From positions 868,001-932,000 of the forward strand of contig OZ257131.1 in the NCBI GenBank assembly GCA_965278985.1: a DNA stretch of 64,000 bases. The letters are read 5' to 3'. Of this stretch, positions 25,414-33,335 are shown in pieces. The position numbers were made by a program, and so were the translations under genes. Positions within the stretch are counted from its first letter, which is position 1. Every line of letters begins with the position of its first letter. A model generated the notes under the pieces. That model saw nothing but the letters and a program-made list of their open reading frames with translations, ran no database searches and was not told the origin of the DNA. The stretch is from CAISIP01 sp965278985. GTDB lineage: Bacteria > Pseudomonadota > Gammaproteobacteria > Burkholderiales > Burkholderiaceae_C.

Positions 25414-26649
25414 ATGGATTACGTCCCGGTACCAATTTCGCTGCTCGAACTGGGCAAGCCCGTCCCGGTGGACATCTGGGATGCCCACGGCAAGCTCCTG
25501 CTTCGGCGCGGGCAGGGGGTGCGCTCCCCCCAGCACAAGGAGATGCTGCACAACCATGGCGCATGCGTCACCGAGACGGATGCCAAGGCCTGGCAGCGCA
25601 GCTACGAGCGTGCCATCCACGAGCTGATGATGGACGGCCGTGGCCTGGATGCCGTTGCCGCCGCCTTCATGCCCTCGGAGGTGCAGGACTCCGACTACAT
25701 GGAAGCGCAGGAGATGCTGGGCGGCTGGTTGGACCTGCAGGAAGTGCTGGGCGTCATCCTCTACCAGGGCGAGTCCGCGAGCAACCCGCTGGAGCGCCTC
25801 GAAGGCGTGGAGCGCAAGGCGCTGGAACTGCTGCGCGACGATCCGGACGAGTCGCTGTTCACGTTGTTCCAGGCGCTGTCCGATCCCGCGCTGGGCTACT
25901 GCGCCACGCATGCGTTGCTGTGCGCGGCGGTCTGTGAGCTGACCGCCGGCAAGACCGGCATGGCCGATGCGCCCAAGCGCGTGCTCTTCCGCGCAGCGCT
26001 CACGATGAACATCGGCATGGCGCGTGCGCAGGATGCGCTGGCGCGCCAGAGCTCGCAACCCAACGAAGTGCAGCGCCAGCTCATCCAGCAGCACCCCGAG
26101 CGTGGCGCGGAGATGCTGCGTCAGCTCGGTGTGATCGACGAAGACCAGCTGGACATCGTGCAGTGGCACCACGACCTCGATGAATCCCGTGGCGCCACGC
26201 GCAACCTGGAAGCGCGCCGCCTGCTGCGCGTGGCCGACAGCTACGTCGCCAAGATGGCGGCGCGGCGCACCCGCCTGGCGATGTCGGCGCTCGGTGCCGC
26301 CAAGTCGATGTTCCTGGGCAACAGCTCGCCGTCGCCCATGCTGGCCTCGGCCATCGCCACTGCCGTGGGCTTCTACCCACCGGGCACCTATGTGCAGCTG
26401 GTCAACGGCGAGCGGGCCGTTTCCGTGGCGCGTGGCAGCAAGGCCAACGATGCCCATGTCGTGAGCTTCACCAATGCCGGTGGCATCCTGCAGACCATGT
26501 ACATGTACCGCGACACCGCGCAGTCGCAGTACGCGATCCGCACGCCGGTCAACCCCGAAAAGATCAAGGTCAAGGTCAGCGCCGAGAAGGCCTTCCGTGC
26601 CTGGCGCGAGCACCAGGCACGCCGCGCGGCCGACGTCTCCGGCAGCTGA
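25414..26649 (+). CDS. Degenerate HD-GYP-like signalling protein
   Basis: A 411-residue protein with an N-terminal PilZ-like/DUF3391-type segment (VPVDIWDAHGKLLLRRGQGV) and an HD-GYP-like domain at about residues 165-310. The first His (YCATHALLC), the HP pair (QQHPERGAEML), the HH pair (VQWHHDLDES) and the later Asp (LRVADSYVAKMAARR) are kept. The central HD pair is replaced (ALTMNIGMARA instead of a LHDIGK pattern) and the GYP motif is absent. It is therefore likely a c-di-GMP-type sensor or scaffold and not an active phosphodiesterase. It is monocistronic after the tRNA terminator and convergent with the TetR gene. Confidence 0.75.
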   Translation: MDYVPVPISLLELGKPVPVDIWDAHGKLLLRRGQGVRSPQHKEMLHNHGACVTETDAKAWQRSYERAIHELMMDGRGLDAVAAAFMPSEVQDSDYMEAQEMLGGWLDLQEVLGVILYQGESASNPLERLEGVERKALELLRDDPDESLFTLFQALSDPALGYCATHALLCAAVCELTAGKTGMADAPKRVLFRAALTMNIGMARAQDALARQSSQPNEVQRQLIQQHPERGAEMLRQLGVIDEDQLDIVQWHHDLDESRGATRNLEARRLLRVADSYVAKMAARRTRLAMSALGAAKSMFLGNSSPSPMLASAIATAVGFYPPGTYVQLVNGERAVSVARGSKANDAHVVSFTNAGGILQTMYMYRDTAQSQYAIRTPVNPEKIKVKVSAEKAFRAWREHQARRAADVSGS

Positions 26650-26679
26650 GTTGCGCGCGCTTGGGCTCGGCGCGACGGT

Positions 26680-27456
26680 TCAGCGCGGCGCCCAGGCCGC
26701 GAAAACCATGCGCTCCACGCTGGCGAAGAATTTCTCCACCTCGCCGAAGTCGCCCGAGTCCTGTGTCATCGGCGCGCAGGACAGCAGCATCACGCGCAGC
26801 AGGCGCGACACGTCCTCGACGGGCGTCTGCCGCACCAGCTCGCGGGCCGTGATAGCCGCATGCACGGCGCTGCGCAGGCAGCGGTCGTATTCCAGGTCCA
26901 CCGCATGCAGCGCATCGGCTGCCAGCGCGCCCAGCACCGGCAGATCCAGCCGCAGGCGGGAGAGCGGACTCCACACATTGCGGTCCCCCGGCAGCGGGTT
27001 GAAGCGCTGGTAGAAGCTGCGCAGGTCGTCCAGCTGTGATTGCAGCCTCTGCGAAAAGGGGCCGTCCCCTTCGGCCCAGTGGTGCGCGATACGGACCTGG
27101 GCGTTGGTGGCGAACTTCTGGATCAGCTCCGACATGAGCTGCAGCTTGTCACCGAAGTGGTGGTGGATGTTCGCGCGTGTTGTCTGCACGGTCTCGGCCA
27201 CGTGCGCAAAGCTGAAGCCGTCGTAGCCGCGCAAGACATACAGGTTTTCGGCCACGGCCAGGATCTGCTCGCGCACCGGGACCTGTGCGGCGTTGGAGTG
27301 GAGCAATTGCACCGCACCCGCCACCTGGGCCGGCGAGGCCCGACGGCCGATGCGGCGTGCGGGGAGCGCATCAGCCGACGGCCTGCCATCGCCTGGTGCA
27401 GGGCCGCGCTGCGGAACAACTGTCCGCACACCCGCGGGCGGCCGTGCCGTGCTCAT
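26680..27456 (-). CDS. TetR-family regulator of the sugar/dioxygenase operon
   Basis: A 258-residue TetR regulator. After an unusually long, Arg/Pro-rich N-terminal extension (about 60 residues) comes the helix-turn-helix: REQILAVAENLYVLRGYDGF then SFAHVAETVQTTRANIHHHF. The ligand-binding C-terminal part is unlike well-known members. Its start overlaps the FGGY kinase stop by four bases (ATGA), making it the last gene of the six-gene operon, so it is probably the local regulator. A perfect 16-base palindrome at 33228-33243, ahead of the first gene, is the obvious candidate operator. Confidence 0.87.
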   Translation of the reverse strand: MSTARPPAGVRTVVPQRGPAPGDGRPSADALPARRIGRRASPAQVAGAVQLLHSNAAQVPVREQILAVAENLYVLRGYDGFSFAHVAETVQTTRANIHHHFGDKLQLMSELIQKFATNAQVRIAHHWAEGDGPFSQRLQSQLDDLRSFYQRFNPLPGDRNVWSPLSRLRLDLPVLGALAADALHAVDLEYDRCLRSAVHAAITARELVRQTPVEDVSRLLRVMLLSCAPMTQDSGDFGEVEKFFASVERMVFAAWAPR

Positions 27457-29075
27457 GGTGAGGCGCTGGCGCCAGGATGCAGGATGGCGCGCACCTCGTC
27501 GCGTTGCGCCAGCAGGCGCCGGAAGGCCGCATAGCCGCGCGCGTGCACGGCCTGCGCCTCGGGCGCCGGCGTGACCACCGCGCTGCTGTGCACCATCTCG
27601 CCACCTGCGGCCAGCAGGTCCGGGTACAGGCCTGCGGCGGTCGCGGCCAGCAAGGCGGTGCCCAGCAACACACCATCGGCCTCGCGCGGCAGTACCACCT
27701 CGCAGCCCGTGGCGTCGGCATACAGGCGCACGAGCAGCGGGCTCTTTGCATGGCCGCCCGTGAGGTAGAGCCGGCGGATGGCGTAGCCGCGCTCGTTCAG
27801 TGCGTCGATGATGTGGCGCGTGCCGTAGGCGATGCCCACGGCCGCGGCGTGGTACAGCCGCGCGAGGCCTTCCAGCGAGCTGTCCAGGTCCTGCCCCCAG
27901 ACGATGCCGCGGGCCTCGGGTTGCGCCAGCGGTGAGCGGTTGCCATGGAAGTCGGGCACCACCAGCAGATCACTGGCGTAACCCGAACCAGCTTCGGCGC
28001 GGCGGCGCACGATGTGCGCGCTGAGGGCCGCATGCCGGTTGTCCCCAAGCGTGTGCGATTGCGCGTGGCTGTCCAGGATGTGGTCCAACAACGCACCACT
28101 GGCCGATTGGCCGCCCTCGTTGAGCCAGCCTTCGGGCAGCAGCGCGCCGTAGTACGGCCCCCAGACCCCTGGCACGGCGCGGGCTTCCGCCGACAGCGCC
28201 ATGTGGCAGTTCGAGGTGCCGGCAATCAATGCCAGGGCCTGGTCCAGCTCCGAGGCAGGCGTGGCACCGAGCACCCCCAGCGCACCCGCGTGCGCGTCGA
28301 TCATCGACACGCCCACCGCGATGCCGGGTGTCAGGCCCCAGTCACGCGCCGTGGCCTCGGACAGCTGGCCCGCACGGCTGCCCACGGGCAGAGCCTTGTC
28401 GGGCAAGCCGAGCTTGGATTGCAGTTCCGGCAGGCCGATGGTGTCGAGCAGATCCGCCTGCCAGCCCTGCGCCTCGTGGTTCAGGTAGGTCCACTTGCAG
28501 GTGACTGTGCAGGCCGACGCCACCACAGTGCCCGTGGCGCGCCAGGTCAGGAAGTCCGCCAGGTCCATGGCCCGGCCGTAACGCGTCCAGGCCTGCGGCA
28601 GATACTGCTTGAGCCATAGCAGCTTGGGCAATTCCATCTCGGGCGACACGGTGCCGCCCACGTAGTCCAGCACACGGTGGCCGGTGGCGGAGATGCGTTC
28701 GGCCTCGGCGATGGCGCGGTGGTCGGCCCACATGACCACGTTCCAGCGGTCCTCGCCGGTGGTGGACACCGTCACCGGTTCGCCGGCGGCATCGAGCATC
28801 ACCAGCGAACAGGTGGCGTCGAAGGCGATGCCCTGCACGGCTTGCGCAGGCCTGCCGCAGTCACGCAAGGCCTGGCGCACGGAATCGCCCACTGCCGCCC
28901 AGATCTGCGCACTGTCGTGCTCCGCATGGTCCTGCTGCGGGCGGTGCACGTCGAAGGCATGGCTGGCGCTGGCCAGCATGTGCCCTTGCAGGTCGAACAC
29001 CCCCGCCCGCGCACTGGTGGAGCCGACGTCGACGGCCAGGACCAGTGCGTCGGAGGAAGGCATTCCTGCTGCCAT
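27453..29075 (-). CDS. FGGY-family pentulose kinase
   Basis: A 540-residue FGGY carbohydrate kinase, close in layout to the ribulokinase/YDR109C-type group: N-terminal ATPase-fold half with LAVDVGSTSARAGVFD, catalytic Asp in VSMIDAHAGALG (about residue 280), and C-terminal GGY-equivalent region LYLTGGHAKSPLLVRLYAD. Such kinases phosphorylate ketopentoses or sugar alcohols with ATP in the cytoplasm. The substrate is not known. The binding-protein gene ends 16 bases upstream, and the TetR gene overlaps the stop. Confidence 0.9.
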   Translation of the reverse strand: MAAGMPSSDALVLAVDVGSTSARAGVFDLQGHMLASASHAFDVHRPQQDHAEHDSAQIWAAVGDSVRQALRDCGRPAQAVQGIAFDATCSLVMLDAAGEPVTVSTTGEDRWNVVMWADHRAIAEAERISATGHRVLDYVGGTVSPEMELPKLLWLKQYLPQAWTRYGRAMDLADFLTWRATGTVVASACTVTCKWTYLNHEAQGWQADLLDTIGLPELQSKLGLPDKALPVGSRAGQLSEATARDWGLTPGIAVGVSMIDAHAGALGVLGATPASELDQALALIAGTSNCHMALSAEARAVPGVWGPYYGALLPEGWLNEGGQSASGALLDHILDSHAQSHTLGDNRHAALSAHIVRRRAEAGSGYASDLLVVPDFHGNRSPLAQPEARGIVWGQDLDSSLEGLARLYHAAAVGIAYGTRHIIDALNERGYAIRRLYLTGGHAKSPLLVRLYADATGCEVVLPREADGVLLGTALLAATAAGLYPDLLAAGGEMVHSSAVVTPAPEAQAVHARGYAAFRRLLAQRDEVRAILHPGASASP

Positions 29076-29091
29076 GGGCTGTTGTGGTGGC

Positions 29092-30384
29092 TCAGGCCTT
29101 GACCAGCGGTGCGCAGCGCTCGCGGATGGCTTCCACGGCGGCCTTGGGCGTCTTCTGGCCGATCACGCAGAGCTGCACCTCTTCGAGGAACACGGTTTGT
29201 GCGCGTGCGGCCTCGGGGAACGCCGGCAGCGGCACACGCGCATGCTGCAACGCCCGCGCTTCCACGGCGGCAAAGGGCTGGTCCTTGGCGAAGGTCGCAT
29301 CGGCGTAGGTGGAAGCGCGCACCGGGCCGTTGCCGTTGCGTGCGGCGCCCGTGGTCACGGCCTTGCTGGACACTTCGCGGATGTAGCTCCAGGCCAGGTC
29401 CTTGTCCTTGGCGTTGGCCAGGATGGACATGCCCCACACGGCCGACACGGCGGCCACGGGCTGCTTGGCCTTGACCAGCGCCTCGGAGCCGGGGAATTCC
29501 ACGGCCTTGATCTTGCCGGGGTACTTGGAGTCACCGGGCTTGTTCATCTGCGCGCCGCGCGCGAAGGTGATCACGGTGAAGGCCGCGCGGCCCTGCTGCA
29601 TCCAGGTCACCTGGTCGTCGTTCTTGGTGGTGGCGTAGCTGCGGGGCAGGGCGCCGGCCTTGAACATGTCCTGCAGCGTGGCCAGGGCCTTTTCCATGGC
29701 GCCGGGGTCGGGCAGCAGCTTGAGGTCCGGGCCCACGAAGTCGCCACCGTAGGCGCGCGCGAAGGTCACGGGGAACTCGGACAAATCGCTGGCCAGGATC
29801 ATGCCCGTCACCTGCGTGCCTACGGCCGAGGTGAAGGTGCAGCGCTTGCACTGGTCCACGAGTTCTTCCAGCGTGGTGGGCGGGGCCTTGATGCCACGCT
29901 CTTCCAGCAGGGCTTCGTTGTAGAACAGCGCGGCCGTGGCGTGGCGCACGGGGATGGAGGCGAGCTTGCCGTCGAAACGCATGCCGGCCACCATGCCGGG
30001 CGCGATGTCGCCGAAGTCCTCGATGGCGGCCTTGGCCAGGTAGTCGTCCAGCGGCAGCAGCAGCTTGGCGGCGCTGGGCGTGGCGCGGCTGTTCACCAGG
30101 TAGCCCACGCCGAAGTCGCTGGCCGGCAGGCTGGCTTCGCGGAACAGGCGGTCCTGCAGCGGGTTGCTGTCGAAGGTGGTCCAGGCGGCGGTGGCGCCCT
30201 GGGCCTTGCGCCAGTTGCCCAGCAGGTCACCAGCGGGGCCTTCGGTCAGGCAGGTCTGGTGCACCTTGTGCGAGAGCACGTTGAGCGTCTTGCCCTGGGC
30301 CCACAGCGGGCTGGTGCCAAGTGTGCCCAGCATCGCTGCTGCGCCGGAAATCAGGGTTTTGCGGCGGGTGAGAAGGTGGGTCAT
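29092..30384 (-). CDS. Carbohydrate ABC transporter substrate-binding protein
   Basis: A 430-residue extracellular solute-binding protein of the family-1 sugar type. The N-terminus has a twin-arginine-like TRRKTLISGAA followed by a hydrophobic stretch and a cleavage site after PLWAQG, so it is exported, possibly by Tat. Mature fold segments include FGVGYLVNSRATPS, HATAALFYNEALLEERGIK and PVAAVSAVWGMSILANAKDK. It delivers a sugar or polyol to the two permeases encoded upstream. The ATG at 30384 has GGAGACACC upstream. Confidence 0.9.
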   Translation of the reverse strand: MTHLLTRRKTLISGAAAMLGTLGTSPLWAQGKTLNVLSHKVHQTCLTEGPAGDLLGNWRKAQGATAAWTTFDSNPLQDRLFREASLPASDFGVGYLVNSRATPSAAKLLLPLDDYLAKAAIEDFGDIAPGMVAGMRFDGKLASIPVRHATAALFYNEALLEERGIKAPPTTLEELVDQCKRCTFTSAVGTQVTGMILASDLSEFPVTFARAYGGDFVGPDLKLLPDPGAMEKALATLQDMFKAGALPRSYATTKNDDQVTWMQQGRAAFTVITFARGAQMNKPGDSKYPGKIKAVEFPGSEALVKAKQPVAAVSAVWGMSILANAKDKDLAWSYIREVSSKAVTTGAARNGNGPVRASTYADATFAKDQPFAAVEARALQHARVPLPAFPEAARAQTVFLEEVQLCVIGQKTPKAAVEAIRERCAPLVKA

Positions 30385-30479
30385 GGTGTCTCCTTGCGGT
30401 GGTTGCTGGGGTGGAAATGGGACGTTGGGGAACGGTGTAGAGCGGTGTCCGAGGGTGTTCAGGGGTGCAGTCCAGCGCG

Positions 30480-31319
30480 TCAGCCCTTGACGGCGCCGCC
30501 CGTGAGGCCGGCGACCAGGTGCTTCTGCATGAACATCACGAACAGCAGCACGGGCAGCAGCTGCACGGTGGAGGCGGCGAAGAGCACGCCCCAGTCCACG
30601 CCGTCCATCGAGCCCATCATCTCGGAGATGACGAGCGGCGCGGTCTTGGCCTTGGTGGACGTGAAGATGAAGGCGAAGAGGAACTCGTTCCAGGCATAGA
30701 CGATCACGAAGACTGACACGGCCATCATGCCCTGGCGCGCCAGCGGGCGGATCACCATCCACAGGATGGTCCAGCGGCCCGCGCCGTCCACCTTGGCGGC
30801 CTCGTCCAGCTCGTAGGGGATCTGGTCGATGAAGGTGCGCATCAGGATGGTGCCCAGCGAGACGAAGAAGGTCGCGTAGAGCAGCACCAGGATCAGGTGC
30901 GTGTCATTCAAGCCCAGCAGGTTCACCACGCCGAACAGCGGCAGCGTGACCACGATGGGCGGCAGCAGCCGCACCACGATCAGGAAGGTGGCGCTCTTCT
31001 GCAGGAAGGGCGTGCGCGTGCGCGAGTAGGCGAAACCCGCCATGGTGCTGGCCACGATCACCAGCAGCGTGGCACCCACCGTGATGATGAGGCTGTTCCA
31101 CAGGCCCGTGAAGAAGCCCTGCCACTTGGCCCACAGCGTCGCGTAGTGCGCGAAGGTGGGTGTGAAGCTCCAGTGCGGCGGCACGGCGAAGATGTCCTGG
31201 CCCGGCTTGATGGAGGACATCACCATGAAGACGATGGGCGCGAGCGACCAGAACAGGATCACGACCACCGCGATGGCCTTGAGCAGGGCCGTGCCCGGAG
31301 ACTTGGCGTTAACGCGCAT
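30480..31319 (-). CDS. Sugar ABC transporter permease (MalG-type)
   Basis: A 279-residue inner-membrane permease with six hydrophobic spans. The MalG-type cytoplasmic EAA loop is EAAKVDGAGRWTILWMVIRP (residues about 190-210), where the ATPase docks. The first transmembrane segment follows a short basic N-terminus. Its start overlaps the end of the MalF-type gene by 11 bases. No gene for the ATPase is present in the cluster. Confidence 0.92.
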   Translation of the reverse strand: MRVNAKSPGTALLKAIAVVVILFWSLAPIVFMVMSSIKPGQDIFAVPPHWSFTPTFAHYATLWAKWQGFFTGLWNSLIITVGATLLVIVASTMAGFAYSRTRTPFLQKSATFLIVVRLLPPIVVTLPLFGVVNLLGLNDTHLILVLLYATFFVSLGTILMRTFIDQIPYELDEAAKVDGAGRWTILWMVIRPLARQGMMAVSVFVIVYAWNEFLFAFIFTSTKAKTAPLVISEMMGSMDGVDWGVLFAASTVQLLPVLLFVMFMQKHLVAGLTGGAVKG

Positions 31320-32259
31320 GGCCGAGGCTCTGCCTGCGCAGTGCCACCAGATACACCGCGCCCAGCACCAGCGAGATCAGCACCATGATCCAGCCCGTGG
31401 CGGACGCACCGCCGAAGGCATTGAAGGTGAAGGCCTCCTGGTACAGGTAGACGCCCACCACCTCGGTCATGCGCGCCGGCCCGCCGCCGGTCAGCAGCCA
31501 CACTTCCGAGAAGATGCGGAACACGAAGATGTAGCGGAACAGCATCGCCAGCAGGATGGCGGGCATCAGCAGCGGCAGCGTGATGCGGCGGAAGCACTGC
31601 AGCGGCGTGGCGCCATCGACCTTGGCGGCTTCGTACAGCTCGCCGGGAATCGACAGGCGCGCGGCGTACAGGATCAGGAAAGTGAAGGGCAGGTTGAGCC
31701 AGATCGACAGCAGCGACACCAGGGCCAGGCCGTGGTTGGGATTGATGGACCATTCCAGCATGGGCAGGCCCATGGCCTGCAGCGCCAGGTTCATCGGGCC
31801 GGCCTGTGCGTCGAAGAGGAAGCGCCAGACCACGGCGGCCGAGACCTCGCTGACGGCGTAGGGCGCGAGGATGGCCGCCAGCAGCAGCTTCTTCGCCGGC
31901 AGTCCACTCGCGAAGAGCAGCGCGATGGCCAGGCCCAGCAGCAACTCCACATGCACCACCACCAGCACCACGATCAGCGTGTTCTTGAGGGCGCGCCAGA
32001 AATAGGTGTCGCCCAGAACCTTCAGGTAGTTGTCAACCCCGACCCACTGCGGTGCGGTGCCGAAGGTAGAGCTGTGCAGGCTGAGCCAGGCCACGTAGAG
32101 GCCCGGCAGCACAAGCATGCCGATCACCAGCAGCTGGGCCGGCGTGATCAGTGGCAGCGCCAGCGTGGTGGGTGCCCGCAACCAGCGCTGCAGGCGGCTC
32201 TCCGGTGGGCGCACCGCGGCGCGGCGGCCCGCGGTGGTGGGCAGGGACGTGGAACTCAC
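31309..32259 (-). CDS. Sugar ABC transporter permease (MalF/UgpA-type)
   Basis: A 316-residue permease with a polar Arg/Ser-rich N-terminal tail (about 35 residues) and six spans. The EAA loop is EAAKVDGATPLQCFRRITLP (about residues 215-234). Together with the MalG-type subunit it forms the channel of a carbohydrate importer of the CUT1 class. It begins 25 bases after the dioxygenase stop. Confidence 0.92.
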   Translation of the reverse strand: MSSTSLPTTAGRRAAVRPPESRLQRWLRAPTTLALPLITPAQLLVIGMLVLPGLYVAWLSLHSSTFGTAPQWVGVDNYLKVLGDTYFWRALKNTLIVVLVVVHVELLLGLAIALLFASGLPAKKLLLAAILAPYAVSEVSAAVVWRFLFDAQAGPMNLALQAMGLPMLEWSINPNHGLALVSLLSIWLNLPFTFLILYAARLSIPGELYEAAKVDGATPLQCFRRITLPLLMPAILLAMLFRYIFVFRIFSEVWLLTGGGPARMTEVVGVYLYQEAFTFNAFGGASATGWIMVLISLVLGAVYLVALRRQSLGHAR

Positions 32260-32284
32260 GAACGCGGCTGTGCGATGAAGGGGA

Positions 32285-33190
32285 TCATGCGGCCTGCAGC
32301 ACCGGTGGGCGCGCCCGGACCTGGGCCGCGGCCTCGGTGGCCGCCACGGGCACCCAGCCCTCGATGGTGGTGCGGTAGGTCACGCGCCGGTAGCCGGGGT
32401 AGTCGTTGATGGCGGTGTGCATCACGCAGGGGTTGTCCCACATCGTCAGCGTGCCGGCCTCCCAGCGCACGCGACAGTGGAATTCAGGGCGCGTGGCCAC
32501 CGAGACCAGGTAGTCGATGATCGGCTTGCTCTCGGCCTCGGACAGGCCCATGAGGCTGCGCATCACGCTGGAGACGAACAGGTAGGGCTCGCCCGTCACG
32601 GGGTGCTGGCAGATGACCGGGTGGGTCACTTCGGTCTCCTCGGCCGTCGCCGCATCCGTGCGCAGCGCCAGCCGTGAATGCGCGGCGTTGATCGCGAACA
32701 CGCCCTTGCCGCTGTGTACGGCGGTCTGGCCCTGCAGCAGCGCGCGCATGCGCGGCGACAACGCGCGGTAGGCCATGGCCAGGCTGGTGAAGCAGGTGTC
32801 GCCACCCACGGGCGGCACCACGTGGCCGTACAGCATGGTGATGCCCGGCGGGCGCTGCAGCCAGGCCAGGTCCATGTGCCAGTCCTCGCCGATCACCTTG
32901 CCGGTGTCGTCGGGCTCGCGGATGAATTCGATGATGTGGTCCAGCCCGGGCATGGAGGCGTGAACCGGGTTGGGGCTGAAAGTGCCGAAGCGCGACGCCA
33001 CCTGCTTGTAGGTGGGGGGCGTGAGCTGCTGGCCGCGCACCGCCACCACGTGGTAGATGTTCAGGGCGTTGCGCACTTCCTCGAAGGCGGCCTCGCTGGC
33101 ATGGGCCAGGTCCACGCCGCGGATGTCGGCGCCCAGTGCGCCCGTGATGGGCATGACTTCGATGTGCTGGAAGCGGGTGTCTCGCAACAT
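32285..33190 (-). CDS. TauD/TfdA-family 2-oxoglutarate dioxygenase
   Basis: A 301-residue non-haem iron dioxygenase. The iron ligands are H105 and D107 (DWHMDLAW) and H258 (CVMHTAINDY), and the 2-oxoglutarate arginine is in the YRRVTYRTTIEG segment near residue 270. The family hydroxylates taurine, alkyl sulfates, phenoxyacetates and various amino-acid or sugar derivatives, using O2 and 2-oxoglutarate. It is the first gene of the operon with a sugar-type ABC importer and an FGGY kinase, so the substrate is probably an imported, modified carbohydrate or polyol; the real one is unknown. Confidence 0.9.
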   Translation of the reverse strand: MLRDTRFQHIEVMPITGALGADIRGVDLAHASEAAFEEVRNALNIYHVVAVRGQQLTPPTYKQVASRFGTFSPNPVHASMPGLDHIIEFIREPDDTGKVIGEDWHMDLAWLQRPPGITMLYGHVVPPVGGDTCFTSLAMAYRALSPRMRALLQGQTAVHSGKGVFAINAAHSRLALRTDAATAEETEVTHPVICQHPVTGEPYLFVSSVMRSLMGLSEAESKPIIDYLVSVATRPEFHCRVRWEAGTLTMWDNPCVMHTAINDYPGYRRVTYRTTIEGWVPVAATEAAAQVRARPPVLQAA

Positions 33191-33227
33191 GGATGGTCCT
33201 CAAGTGGCGTGGGTCGCCAAGATTCAA

Positions 33228-33243
33228 TACTTACGTGTAAGTA
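33228..33243. promoter_or_regulatory. Perfect 16-base palindrome, candidate TetR operator
   Basis: TACTTAC-GT-GTAAGTA: two exact seven-base half-sites with a two-base centre, 38 bases upstream of the dioxygenase start. It is AT-rich in GC-rich DNA and overlaps the likely promoter of the minus-strand operon (a -10-like TATTGA is adjacent). Size and symmetry suit a TetR dimer; the operon's last gene encodes one. Confidence 0.6.
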
Positions 33244-33335
33244 AGTTTGGCATGCCGGGCGGCCCCGTTTGAATCCGGGTTAACCCGGGGGTCGCCGCAG
33301 AGGTGCTCTTACGCCACAAGGGACAATGCGGCCCC

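Noticed and set aside
26680..33190. Sulfoquinovose or sulfonate catabolism as the role of the dioxygenase operon
   Set aside because: A dioxygenase with a sugar-type importer invites the idea, but no sulfoquinovosidase, flavin reductase or sulfite-handling gene is present. Kept only as an untested possibility.
33275..33288. Palindrome CCGGGTTAACCCGG upstream of trkA
   Set aside because: Symmetric, but GC-rich arms of this kind are common by chance in this genome and nothing links it to a regulator or terminator.
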